Below, one piece after another: positions 44,269 through 52,410 of a stretch of 64,000 bases of DNA. The stretch comes from Lachnospiraceae bacterium (GTDB lineage: Bacteria; Bacillota; Clostridia; Lachnospirales; Lachnospiraceae), in NCBI GenBank assembly GCA_910575075.1, contig CAJTCY010000023.1:1-64000 (forward strand), read 5' to 3'. A model generated the notes under the pieces. It saw only the letters and a program-made list of their open reading frames with translations. It searched no databases and was not told where the DNA came from. The position numbers and the translations under genes are program-made. Numbering within the stretch: the stretch's first letter is position 1; each line of letters starts with the position of its first letter.

Positions 44269-44614
44269 AAATGGGGAAACTCAAAAAAAATGTATCTTGA
44301 AATCAAAATCTGCATATGCTATAATGCCAATAGGCAAAAAGATATAAGAAGTCCATGTTGACAAAGAAACGAATCCCCCGACTGTACTGCAATACAGTTG
44401 AGGGATTCTTCTTTACTTTTATAGTGGCAAAGCACCGTTCTCGCCAAGATACTCTGTCTACACTTATATACTAACACCAAATAATATGTATTTATTCAGA
44501 GTATGGCTCTGAAAACCAGTCACACAAGCCGCCTTAAAATCATTCTCCCACCTACAAACCACTTATCAGTAAGAATAATCGAACTTGCTCATTTCCAAAG
44601 GATATTTCCTGACC
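44269..44614. other. Intergenic region after the IS fragment
   Basis: Holds the hairpin at 44371-44408; otherwise no gene or repeat is seen. Confidence 0.6.
44371..44408. terminator. Terminator-like hairpin
   Basis: GAATCCCcCgACTGTA pairs with TACAGTtgaGGGATTC, followed on plus by a T-rich tail. It may end transcription of the IS remnant, or of the fru operon on minus about 200 nt after fruR. Confidence 0.65.
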
Positions 44615-45364
44615 CTACGCTTTTGCTTCCAGTATGTTCCCATACTCTTCATACCCGGCAGTCACTTTTTCCGTAATAAATACCGGATCCGAAAATGAGG
44701 CAAAGGTTACAGAACTTATCTGGCCAAATTTTGACGAATCGCAGAGGACATAACAGGTCTTACACTGTTCCATGGCTGTCTGTTTTACCATTGCCTCATT
44801 GGCGTCTGGTGTGGTACATCCGCTCCTTTTTGCCACTCCATTCGTTCCAAAAAATCCTTTCGTAAAATGATATCCCTGTATCAGGCGCATTGCCTGATTT
44901 CCGATCACCGCTTCCGTAGACGCCTTAAGCTCTCCTCCCACCAGCAGCACCTTCATACCCATAGACACCAGACGCTGAGCATGAGCAACCGCATTAGTCA
45001 CGAAAACAGCTCTTTTCTCTTCTATATAGTCCAGCATAAACCCAGTGGTTGTGCCTGCGTCCAAATAGACAAAATCCTCAGGCTCTATCAGGGAAGCCGC
45101 ATATTTGGCAATTATTTGCTTTTCTTCCTGATTTAACGTAAGTTTCTGAGCAACTGTATACTCATGGGCCGTCACTGTATTCTTTCCCGCCGCAACTGCT
45201 CCTCCAAACACTTTCACAAGCCTGCCTTCCCGGTCAAGCGCCGTGATATCCCGGCGAACAGTGGACTCAGAGGTGTCCAGAATCTCTTTCATCTCTGTTA
45301 CGGTAACACTTCCATTTTCTTCTAAAAGTTTTAATATCAGTTCATGTCTCTGTTCTGTTAACAT
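44615..45364 (-). CDS. fruR: DeoR-family regulator of the fructose operon
   Basis: 249 residues. The N-terminal DeoR helix-turn-helix (MLTEQRHELILKLLEENG, then TVTEMKEILDTSESTVRRD) is followed by a sugar-phosphate-sensing domain (YLDAGTTTGFML, KGFFGTNGV). The usual ligand for such FruR proteins is fructose-1-phosphate, which releases repression. The ATG at 45364 is chosen because the HTH begins there; an open frame continues to 45469 inside ptsI. The gene overlaps the end of ptsI by 23 nt, so it is the last gene of the operon and probably controls its own transcription. Confidence 0.9.
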   Translation of the reverse strand: MLTEQRHELILKLLEENGSVTVTEMKEILDTSESTVRRDITALDREGRLVKVFGGAVAAGKNTVTAHEYTVAQKLTLNQEEKQIIAKYAASLIEPEDFVYLDAGTTTGFMLDYIEEKRAVFVTNAVAHAQRLVSMGMKVLLVGGELKASTEAVIGNQAMRLIQGYHFTKGFFGTNGVAKRSGCTTPDANEAMVKQTAMEQCKTCYVLCDSSKFGQISSVTFASFSDPVFITEKVTAGYEEYGNILEAKA

Positions 45365-47009
45365 TTTCCTTTCCCGCCTTGTACTCTTCCACATTTGTCT
45401 CCAGTACAATCTTGCGAAGAGGGAGGATGCTCCCTGGCGAAACCGATAATTCGTCCACACCCATGGCAAGAAATTCCTGTGTCAGGGTCTGGTCGGCTCC
45501 AAGCTCACCGCAGATTCCCGCCCAGATTCCTGCCCTGTGCGCATGTTCCACTACCATGGAAATCATGCGCAGAATTGCCGGATGATGAGCATCATAAAAT
45601 TCATCCAGTTTCGTATTCTGACGATCAATGGCAAGCGTGTACTGCGTCAGATCGTTCGTTCCAATGCTGAAAAAATCAACCTCTTTTGCCAGTTCATCGC
45701 TCACCATCACTGCCGCCGGCGTTTCAATCATAATGCCCTGTTCCGGCTCACCGAAATCAATTCCCTGTTCTGTAAGTTCCTCCTTTACCAGAGCAACGAT
45801 TTCCTGGATTCTCTTTACTTCCTTCACACTGGTGATCATAGGATACATGATAGCAATTTTCCCATACGCGCTGGCGCGGAACAATGCGCGAAGCTGTGTC
45901 TTGAATATTTCCGGTCTTGTCAGGCAGATACGGATTGCACGGCAGCCCAGAGCCGGATTCTCTTCCTGCTCCATCTCAAAATAACTGCACTGCTTGTCAG
46001 CGCCGATATCAAGCGTACGGATAATGACCCGTTTGCCTGCCATCGTTTCTGCCGCCTGTTTATATATCTGAAACTGTTCTTCCTCTGTGGGATAGCTGTC
46101 CTTCTCCAAATAAATAAATTCACTCCGGAAAAGCCCGATTCCACCTGCATCATTCTGTAATACTGTCGCAAGATCTTTTATATTTCCTATATTAGCATAC
46201 AGCATGACTTTTTTACCGTCAAGAGTGACATTTTCCCTGCCTTTCAAAGTCTGGAGCAGTTCTTTCCTCTCAAGTTCCTTTTGCTGCTTTATTTTCATCT
46301 CAGTCAGAGTCTGCTCATCTGGGTCCACATAGATTTTGCCGCTGGTGCCGTCCACAATCCCAAGTTTCCCGTCTGTCGTCTCGTCTAATGGCAGCGGCGT
46401 CCCTACAAGCGCCGGAATCGCCATGGTTCTTGCAAGAATTGCTGTATGAGAGTTCAAAGACCCATGAACTGTAACAAATGATAAAACCATATCTTTATCA
46501 AGCTGCACGGTCTCCGAAGGGGCAAGGTCTTCTGCCACAATAATAGAAGGTTCTTTTGCCGCTGCCATTGCACTGTCGGTTCCGCTTAAAACTGTAATAA
46601 TACGCTCAGAAATATCTCTCACATCTGCTGCTCTTTCCTTCATATAATCATCATCCATGGACGCAAATATCTGCGCAAAATTATCACCTGTTGACGCCAC
46701 CGCATACTCAGCGTTAATCTCCTGAGTACGTATCATATTTTTTATGGAATCATTATATCCGTCATCTTCCATCATCATCTGATGTACTTCAAAGATAGCT
46801 GCATTCGCCTCCCCCACTTCACAGAGCGCTTTGTCATATAATCCCTGAAGCTGCTTTACTGCCTGGGCTTTCGATTCCTCAAACCGCGCAATCTCTGCTT
46901 CTGCATCCTTAATTTTTACGCGTTTCACCTGCTGCTCGCCTTTTTTATAAACGCTGATCCTGCCAATGGCAATTCCATGAAATACACTCTTTCCTTCATA
47001 GATATTCAT
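45342..47009 (-). CDS. ptsI: Phosphoenolpyruvate-protein phosphotransferase (Enzyme I)
   Basis: 555 residues, normal for Enzyme I. It takes phosphate from PEP and passes it to HPr. The phospho-histidine region is GSLNSHTAILARTMAIPAL, with HGSLN where GGxTS is more usual. The PEP-binding part shows GIGLFRSEF, DIGADK and GTNDLTQYTLAIDR. The catalytic Cys region is GICGE. The ATG at 47009 is chosen for GGAGGAGG upstream; the frame continues to 47078 through repeat DNA. A 166-nt gap with pairing repeats separates it from ptsH. Confidence 0.95.
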   Translation of the reverse strand: MNIYEGKSVFHGIAIGRISVYKKGEQQVKRVKIKDAEAEIARFEESKAQAVKQLQGLYDKALCEVGEANAAIFEVHQMMMEDDGYNDSIKNMIRTQEINAEYAVASTGDNFAQIFASMDDDYMKERAADVRDISERIITVLSGTDSAMAAAKEPSIIVAEDLAPSETVQLDKDMVLSFVTVHGSLNSHTAILARTMAIPALVGTPLPLDETTDGKLGIVDGTSGKIYVDPDEQTLTEMKIKQQKELERKELLQTLKGRENVTLDGKKVMLYANIGNIKDLATVLQNDAGGIGLFRSEFIYLEKDSYPTEEEQFQIYKQAAETMAGKRVIIRTLDIGADKQCSYFEMEQEENPALGCRAIRICLTRPEIFKTQLRALFRASAYGKIAIMYPMITSVKEVKRIQEIVALVKEELTEQGIDFGEPEQGIMIETPAAVMVSDELAKEVDFFSIGTNDLTQYTLAIDRQNTKLDEFYDAHHPAILRMISMVVEHAHRAGIWAGICGELGADQTLTQEFLAMGVDELSVSPGSILPLRKIVLETNVEEYKAGKENVNRTET

Positions 47010-47035
47010 AATCTGCCTCCTCCTATACAAAGAGT

Positions 47036-47130
47036 TGCCGCACTCATATATTACTCTTTCAAAAGGGGGCTGCCGCACTCATATATTCACTCTTTCAAAA
47101 GGTCTTTGCTTCGAAATTTATATGAGTGCG
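47036..47130 (-). repeat. Tandem repeats able to pair with one downstream-facing copy, ptsH-ptsI gap
   Basis: Two direct copies of about 32 nt (47036-47066 and 47071-47102) each contain CGCACTCATATA. The complementary TATATGAGTGCG occurs once, at 47119-47130. On the fru mRNA only one of the two copies can pair with it at a time. No poly-U run follows either hairpin, so it is more likely an RNA-processing or stability element than a terminator. Confidence 0.65.
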
Positions 47131-47175
47131 TCACCCCCAACATGCAGTTCAACTGTACTTTTATGGAACTTACTT

Positions 47176-47433
47176 CTATAAATTCTCACTCATGAACTTA
47201 CTCACCGCTTCATATGCCTTTTCCTCATCTGTGCCGTCAAACGTAAGTGTTACTTCATCGCCTTTCTTTGCTCCCAGCCCCATGACTCCGAATATCGCTT
47301 TGCAGTTCATGGCCTTACCATCTTTGGCAATCTTAATGTCACATGTAAATTCTTTCACTGCTTTTACAAGCAGTCCTGCCGGACGTGCGTGAATTCCCTC
47401 TGGATCTGTGATTACATACTTAAATTCTTTCAT
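47176..47433 (-). CDS. ptsH: Phosphocarrier protein HPr, lacking the regulatory serine
   Basis: 85 residues. The active-site His is in PEGIHARPAG, as expected for phosphate transfer from Enzyme I to the fructose EIIA. The region of the regulatory Ser46 reads CKAIFGVMGLG, where classical HPr has KSIMGVMSLG. Serine 46 is therefore alanine and HPr kinase could not act on it. This suggests an HPr devoted to transport and outside carbon-catabolite control. It lies between fruA (48 nt) and ptsI. The ribosome-binding site is ATGGAGG. Confidence 0.95.
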   Translation of the reverse strand: MKEFKYVITDPEGIHARPAGLLVKAVKEFTCDIKIAKDGKAMNCKAIFGVMGLGAKKGDEVTLTFDGTDEEKAYEAVSKFMSENL

Positions 47434-47480
47434 TTTCTGATTCCTCCATTTTTTTATTTTTGTTTCATTGATTTGTTATT

Positions 47481-49391
47481 TTATGAAATTTTCTTCTTTA
47501 ACACACCCAGAAGAACTGTCGATATCACCGTTCCAACTGCAAGAGCGACCAGATACATAGGTGCATGCTCCATTACAGGTACTACAAAAATTCCTCCGTG
47601 GGGTGCCATCAACGTACAGCCGAATATCATGGAAAGCCCTCCTGCCACTGCTGAGCCAATGATACAGGATGGAAGCACTCTGGCTGGATCTGCTGCCGCA
47701 AATGGAATCGCACCCTCTGTAATAAATGCCAGGCCCATAATAAAGTTTGTGGGACCAGATTCTCTTTCTTCCTTTGTAAATTTATTTTTAAATAACATTG
47801 TAGCAAGGGCAATTGCACAGGGAGGCGTCATTCCTCCAATCATAACGGATGCCATTATATCATAATTTCCAGATGCAATTGCCGCTGTTCCGAATACATA
47901 TGCTGCCTTATTGAAGGGTCCTCCCATATCAATCGCCATCATACCGCCAAGGATCATCCCCAGGACAAGTTTGCTGGAACCGCCCATACTTGTCAATCCA
48001 TGATTCAGCGCTATATTGATGCCGCCCATCACCGGCTCTGCAATAAATGTCATCAAAAGCCCTATCATTAAGATTCCCAAAACTGGATACAAAAGGACTG
48101 GCGCTATTTTTTCAATTGCTTCCGGCAGCTTATCACATACAATCCGAAGCGCCTTGATAATATATCCTGCCGCAAAACCTGCTGCCAAGGCGCCAAGAAA
48201 ACCTGATGTTCCGTTGGCTGCCATCATACCGCCTACAAAGCCAACTGCCAGAGCCGGCCGGTCACCGATTGCCATGGCAATAAAACCTGCCAGTACCGGA
48301 AGCATAAAGCCAAATGCTGTGCCGCCAATTCCTTTGAACAACGCTGCTATTGGTGTGATTGTTCCAAAATTTGCCCGCTCTGCCGCGTCTAAAGCGTTCA
48401 TATCCACGCAAAGTCCGTCAATCAGAAAAGATATTGCAATTAATATACCGCCTCCCACAACAAATGGCAGCATGTGCGACACACCATTCATAAGCTGTGT
48501 GTATATCTGGTGCCCAATTCCACCATCTGTTTTTGCAGATGAGGAACCAGAAGCCGCATTTGCACTCTTGAATATGGGAGCATTACCAGACATTGCAAGC
48601 TCGATGAGTTCCTCTGCTTTATTGATACCGTCAGATACCTGACGTTCAATCAATTTCTTGCCATCGAAACGATCCATCGGCACTTGTGCATCTGCAGCCA
48701 CAATAATACAATCAGCTTCCGCAATTTCTTTGTCTGTCAGCATATTTTTTGCTCCGCCGGATCCTCGTGTCTCAACTTTTATAAAACAACCTTTTGCTTT
48801 CGCCGCTTTTTCAATTCCTTCTGCCGCCATATATGTATGGGCGATTCCGGTAGGGCAGGAAGTAACTGCAAGTATTTTCACCTGGCCTGCCGCAGCCTCT
48901 CCCATATCCGCCAGCCGCTCATCCACACTCTTTTTCTCGTCGTCTGCCTGATCAATGATTGCCAGAAATTCTTCTGCTGAGTTTGCGTTTCTTAAACTGG
49001 AGGTAAATGTTTCATCCATGAGCATCATGGACAATTTGCTCAATACGTCCAGATGCACATTATCCTCCGTATTCGGTGCCGCAATCAAAAACATCAATGT
49101 TACAGGCTCCCCGTCCAGAGAATCAAAATCCACGCCCTCTCTCACAACCATAGCCGCCAGCCCCGGCCGGTCTACAGCATCACACTTACCATGAGGAATC
49201 GCAATTCCTTCTCCAATACCAGTGGTACTTTCTTCTTCTCTGGCGTATACCTGCCTGCGGTACCCTTCCTCATCATTAATTTTTCCGCTCTTAGCCATAA
49301 GTGCGACAATCTGGTCAAGAGCTTCCTTCTTATTCTTTGGCGCTCCGTCGAGGGACACACTCTGTATATCAAGCAAATCTGTAATTCTCAT
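47481..49391 (-). CDS. fruA: Fructose-specific PTS EIIABC
   Basis: 636 residues. It imports fructose and phosphorylates it at C1. The EIIA domain is first (about 1-150; phospho-His in GIAIPHGKCD). EIIB follows (about 170-270; phospho-Cys in VTSCPTGIAHTYMAAE). EIIC is last (about 300-636, eight or more membrane segments). The order A-B-C is common in Firmicutes. It starts 41 nt after fruK with an AGGAGGAAG site. Confidence 0.96.
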   Translation of the reverse strand: MRITDLLDIQSVSLDGAPKNKKEALDQIVALMAKSGKINDEEGYRRQVYAREEESTTGIGEGIAIPHGKCDAVDRPGLAAMVVREGVDFDSLDGEPVTLMFLIAAPNTEDNVHLDVLSKLSMMLMDETFTSSLRNANSAEEFLAIIDQADDEKKSVDERLADMGEAAAGQVKILAVTSCPTGIAHTYMAAEGIEKAAKAKGCFIKVETRGSGGAKNMLTDKEIAEADCIIVAADAQVPMDRFDGKKLIERQVSDGINKAEELIELAMSGNAPIFKSANAASGSSSAKTDGGIGHQIYTQLMNGVSHMLPFVVGGGILIAISFLIDGLCVDMNALDAAERANFGTITPIAALFKGIGGTAFGFMLPVLAGFIAMAIGDRPALAVGFVGGMMAANGTSGFLGALAAGFAAGYIIKALRIVCDKLPEAIEKIAPVLLYPVLGILMIGLLMTFIAEPVMGGINIALNHGLTSMGGSSKLVLGMILGGMMAIDMGGPFNKAAYVFGTAAIASGNYDIMASVMIGGMTPPCAIALATMLFKNKFTKEERESGPTNFIMGLAFITEGAIPFAAADPARVLPSCIIGSAVAGGLSMIFGCTLMAPHGGIFVVPVMEHAPMYLVALAVGTVISTVLLGVLKKKIS

Positions 49392-49432
49392 GACACTTCC
49401 TCCTTATCTTCCAGATATTTTTCCTGCAAATA

Positions 49433-50350
49433 TTACATTTCACGTTCCAACAGTTTCCGATACACTGCCTCTATTTCCTGTTTCGTTGCGAGATTTTCTG
49501 AAAATGCACTGGCGCTTCCTGCTGCCACCCCCATATAGAATGCATATTTATAATCCCGTTTCTCCATATAGCCTGCCATAAAGCCTGCCACCATGGAATC
49601 TCCTGCACCTACGCCATTAATGAGTTTTCCCTCTGGAGCCGGCGTATCGTATACATTCTGATCTGCTGCAACCAGCACCGCCCCCTCGCCTGCCATAGAT
49701 ACCAGAACATTCTGTGCACCCTTTTCCTGCAGTTTCCTTGCATACGGCACAACCGATTCTCTTGTCTTTAATTCTGCCCCAAAAATTTCTCCCAATTCGT
49801 GATTGTTTGGTTTGATCAAAAATGGATGACAGGGCAGCACATTCATCAATAAATCCTTTGTTGCATCTACTGCAATCTGTACCCCTCTGCCTTGAAGCAG
49901 CTCCATAATCTTCTGATACGCGTCATCCGACATAGATGCCGGAATGCTTCCCGACAGAAAGAGTACATCTCCCTCACCCAGAGTATTAAGCTTATCCATC
50001 AGCATCTGAACCTTTTCTCTGCTGATTTTTGGCCCCATACCGTTAATCTCCATTCCATCCATGGACTTAAGCTTCAGGTTTATCCTTGTAAAACCTTCAT
50101 CAATCGGAATAAAACCATTCTTAACGCCCATTTTCTCCAGCCGCCTTACTACTTCTTCCCCTGTAAATCCAGCAATAAATCCCAGTGCAGTGCTCTCAAT
50201 GCCCAGATTCCTAAGAACAGTTGAAACATTTATTCCCTTTCCACCTGGAAGCAGAAATTCCGAGCTTGTGCGGTTCGTAAGACCCAGTTTAAAATCTTCC
50301 ACTGTCACAATATAATCCAGTGACGGATTAAATGTCACCGTATATATCAT
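49433..50350 (-). CDS. fruK: 1-phosphofructokinase
   Basis: 305 residues, PfkB/ribokinase fold. It turns fructose-1-phosphate into fructose-1,6-bisphosphate. The N-terminal signature is FNPSLDYIV, the sugar-binding motif is PGGKGINVS, and the ATP/anion-hole motif is NGVGAGDSMVAGF, whose Asp is the catalytic base. It is the first gene of fruK-fruA-ptsH-ptsI-fruR. The ribosome-binding site is AAGGAGGTGG. Confidence 0.96.
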   Translation of the reverse strand: MIYTVTFNPSLDYIVTVEDFKLGLTNRTSSEFLLPGGKGINVSTVLRNLGIESTALGFIAGFTGEEVVRRLEKMGVKNGFIPIDEGFTRINLKLKSMDGMEINGMGPKISREKVQMLMDKLNTLGEGDVLFLSGSIPASMSDDAYQKIMELLQGRGVQIAVDATKDLLMNVLPCHPFLIKPNNHELGEIFGAELKTRESVVPYARKLQEKGAQNVLVSMAGEGAVLVAADQNVYDTPAPEGKLINGVGAGDSMVAGFMAGYMEKRDYKYAFYMGVAAGSASAFSENLATKQEIEAVYRKLLEREM

Positions 50351-50366
50351 GCTGCCACCTCCTTAC

Positions 50367-50394
50367 ACGTTTTCGATTTTATTTGCACGTTTTT
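50367..50394 (-). promoter_or_regulatory. Candidate FruR operator: direct repeats
   Basis: On the minus strand AAAACGTG occurs twice with starts exactly 20 nt apart (plus-strand positions 50387-50394 and 50367-50374), between the promoter and fruK. That is two helical turns, suiting a repressor bound on one face. DeoR-type FruR as the binder is inferred. Confidence 0.45.
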
Positions 50395-50408
50395 AACTTT
50401 CTAAACCT

Positions 50409-50437
50409 AGTATAATGCCAAATTCGTTCAAAGTCAA
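50409..50437 (-). promoter_or_regulatory. Promoter of the fru operon
   Basis: On the minus strand TTGACT, a 17-nt spacer and TATACT, about 60 nt upstream of fruK. Confidence 0.75.
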
Positions 50438-50490
50438 TCAAACTTTTTCACGAAATCAATGACTGATTTTGGTTGAAATTGCACAATTTG

Positions 50491-50559
50491 TTTTTTATTC
50501 TATAGGAAGATACTTTCACGCTTTAGCGTGACAAGGTCTTTCCTAATAGAATAAAAAAA
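50491..50559. repeat. Hairpin repeat with conserved cap, copy 2
   Basis: The stem TTTTTTATTCTA pairs with TAGAATAAAAAA and carries the cap AGGAAGATACTTTCACGC...GTGACAAGG.TCTTTCCT. The cap matches 10705-10748 except for a few bases, while the base stem differs in sequence but is fully paired in both. It lies between the fru promoter and the azlD gene and may act as a bidirectional terminator. Confidence 0.7.
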
Positions 50560-50709
50560 CAGGATGACAAAAGTACCTTTGACACGACACTCTTATTATA
50601 TCCCGCTGACTACAATTTTATATAGCAGCGTAGATAGAATGCGTGTACTGCAAACTTTTAACACCCTGATTTAAAACGATAAACACATATCGAATCCGTG
50701 AGTTCTTAT

Positions 50710-51030
50710 TTATCCAATTACCTGTAAAAGCATGCCTGCCAGCAAAGCTGCAAGACTGGCACAAACTGCAACCGTAAACAGTCCTTTTCCCCGATAAGCA
50801 GCGATAAGGGCCGCACCTACTCCCGCCCCCGCTGTAACGGCAGAACCTGTGGCATAAAAAACTGCGGGAAACGTCATTGCCCCCAAAACCGTGTAAGGAA
50901 TATAGGCAAGAAATGAGCGCACAAACTTATTTTCAATTTTTTTATGAAATGCAACAAAGGGCAAAACCCTGACAACATAAGTCACCGCAAACATTACCAA
51001 TAAATAAATCCAAAATATTCCTGTTTTCAT
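50710..51030 (-). CDS. azlD: Branched-chain amino acid exporter, small subunit AzlD
   Basis: 106 residues, three to four membrane segments, AzlD type (AVTYVVRVLPFVAF, SFLAYIPYTVLGAMTFPA). It works with AzlC to export branched-chain amino acids or analogues such as azaleucine. The start codon overlaps the azlC stop codon (TGATG), so translation is coupled. Confidence 0.93.
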   Translation of the reverse strand: MKTGIFWIYLLVMFAVTYVVRVLPFVAFHKKIENKFVRSFLAYIPYTVLGAMTFPAVFYATGSAVTAGAGVGAALIAAYRGKGLFTVAVCASLAALLAGMLLQVIG

Positions 51031-51737
51031 CAGGCTTCCTCCTGTGTTTCTTCTTCCATTGGAAAACAGACTGCTCCCACTGCTGATGCCGCCACTGCAC
51101 AGATAATGACTGCAAAACCACTGGAAACTTCTGAAATTCCTGGCAGGTAATACATTCCAAAACTCAATATTACAGCCAACAGCGTTATCTTTAAGATACG
51201 GCTGTCCTTCTTCATCGCAGGCACAATAATGGCAATAAACATACCGTAAATTGCAAGCCCTAAAGCATCACTGACACTCCCTGGCAGAATATTCCCGCAA
51301 ACTGCCCCTGCCAAGGTACCGCATGTCCATCCCAGATAAGGCAGTACGGCCAGCCCTGCAAAATACAGAGTGCTTATCTCCTGTTCCCGGCTCATGGCAA
51401 CCGCAAATATTTCATCGGTAACTGCAAATCCTAAAATCATCTTTCTTCCTGCATGAAATCTGCGGTCCACCTTCTGAGACAGTGAAATACTCATCAAGGC
51501 ATACCGCAAATTGATAACAAGCTGAGACACTGCCATCTCAAGATAAGAACCTGCCGCCGCCATAATGGTAATCCCTGCAAACTGCCCGGCAGAAGTCAGA
51601 TTCATCATTGACACTAAAAGCGCCTCCCACCAGCGCAGCCCTGAAGCCACAGCGGCCAGTCCAAACGTAAAAGACACAGACAGATAGCCGATCCCGATAG
51701 CGCTTCCATCCTTCAAACCCTGTAAAAATTGTTTCAT
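51030..51737 (-). CDS. azlC: Branched-chain amino acid exporter, large subunit AzlC
   Basis: 235 residues with six or seven membrane segments. The family motifs GYLSVSFTFGLAA and SMMNLTSAGQFAG are seen. A predicted exporter with AzlD. The ribosome-binding site is GGGAGGAAAG. An Lrp/AzlB regulator is not present next to it. Confidence 0.94.
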   Translation of the reverse strand: MKQFLQGLKDGSAIGIGYLSVSFTFGLAAVASGLRWWEALLVSMMNLTSAGQFAGITIMAAAGSYLEMAVSQLVINLRYALMSISLSQKVDRRFHAGRKMILGFAVTDEIFAVAMSREQEISTLYFAGLAVLPYLGWTCGTLAGAVCGNILPGSVSDALGLAIYGMFIAIIVPAMKKDSRILKITLLAVILSFGMYYLPGISEVSSGFAVIICAVAASAVGAVCFPMEEETQEEA

Positions 51738-52124
51738 TTACTTTCCTCCCTGTTATCTTTCACAATACACATGCCATTCACAAACTCGAAACTCTTAATA
51801 AAAATCATGTAATGTCCTCTTGTCAAACCGTCTCAGACAAGATATGATAAGAACAAAAGAATTTGCTAATTCTTTCACTAATCAGTATAGCGAATAATAA
51901 GTAACCGACACCTTGACTTGCTTGATTTACGTTATACCAGTGTACTAGTACAACGAAAATTAAGTCTTTGATATATTCACGCAGGATAATTGTTTCAGAT
52001 ACAAGGAAGAAAAACGACGGCGTAGCGGTGGCTACGGCTAGGTTTTCTGACATAGTAGCTGGACAATTAGGCAAGTGAAGATGTTAATTACTTAATATTC
52101 GTTGTACTAGAAAAGGAGCAATCT
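51738..52124. other. Divergent intergenic region with a MITE-like element
   Basis: Upstream of azlC and of the small membrane-protein gene at 52125. The right two-thirds are the foldback element 51945-52110. An 83-codon minus-strand frame crossing it is not supported. Confidence 0.6.
51945..52110. mobile_element. MITE-like foldback element, 166 bp
   Basis: Terminal inverted repeats of 13 bp, CTAGTACAACGAA (51945-51957) and its complement (52098-52110). Inside is a nested foldback: ATTGTTTCAGATAC with GTAGCTGGACAAT (51989-52002, 52055-52067), then AGAAAA with TTTTCT, then CGTAGC with GCTACG (52021-52026, 52031-52036). There is no coding frame. The right end abuts the ribosome-binding site of the next gene. 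A structured RNA is the alternative reading. Confidence 0.6.
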
Positions 52125-52340
52125 ATGAAAAAAGTACAACAAATTCTAGCTATTTTGGGAATCGTCCTGCTGGTGGGTCTTTATTTGATAACATTGGTTC
52201 TGGCAATCCTGGGAAAAAACTTCTTTCCTATGTTCATGGCCGCACTCTTTGCCAGCATGGCGCTGCCTGTACTTCTCTGGATCTACGGCTTTGTATATAA
52301 GCTGATAAAAAGAAAAGCACAGGAAAATTCTCATTCCTGA
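52125..52340 (+). CDS. Small membrane protein, 71 aa
   Basis: 71 residues with two membrane segments (about 5-28 and 33-58) and a basic tail (YKLIKRKAQ). The AAAAGGAG site is good. A terminator follows, so it is transcribed alone on this strand. The function is unknown; such small proteins are frequent in Lachnospiraceae. Confidence 0.7.
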   Translation: MKKVQQILAILGIVLLVGLYLITLVLAILGKNFFPMFMAALFASMALPVLLWIYGFVYKLIKRKAQENSHS

Positions 52341-52357
52341 GATATCAGATTCCCCAA

Positions 52358-52400
52358 AAGAACCCGGAATCCCTGCTTCCTGCAGGTGTTCCGGGTTCTT
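52358..52400. terminator. Bidirectional terminator
   Basis: AAGAACCCGGAA (52358-52369) pairs with TTCCGGGTTCTT (52389-52400), between the small membrane-protein gene and the convergent HAD gene. Confidence 0.9.
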
Positions 52401-52410
52401 CTTACAAATG

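Larger units (their letters stand above)
50351..50709. other. Intergenic region upstream of the fru operon
   Basis: Contains the fru operator and promoter and the hairpin repeat at 50491-50559. The part from 50560 to 50709, next to azlD, shows only a weak hairpin (GCTG/CAGC near 50608-50630) and no gene. Confidence 0.6.

Noticed and set aside
47036-47102. Two direct repeats of about 32 nt, similar in size to CRISPR repeats.
   Set aside because: There are only two copies separated by 4 nt with no spacer, and they pair with a third inverted copy.
51823-52074. An 83-codon minus-strand frame upstream of azlC.
   Set aside because: It runs through the foldback element, has no ribosome-binding site, and shows no family resemblance.
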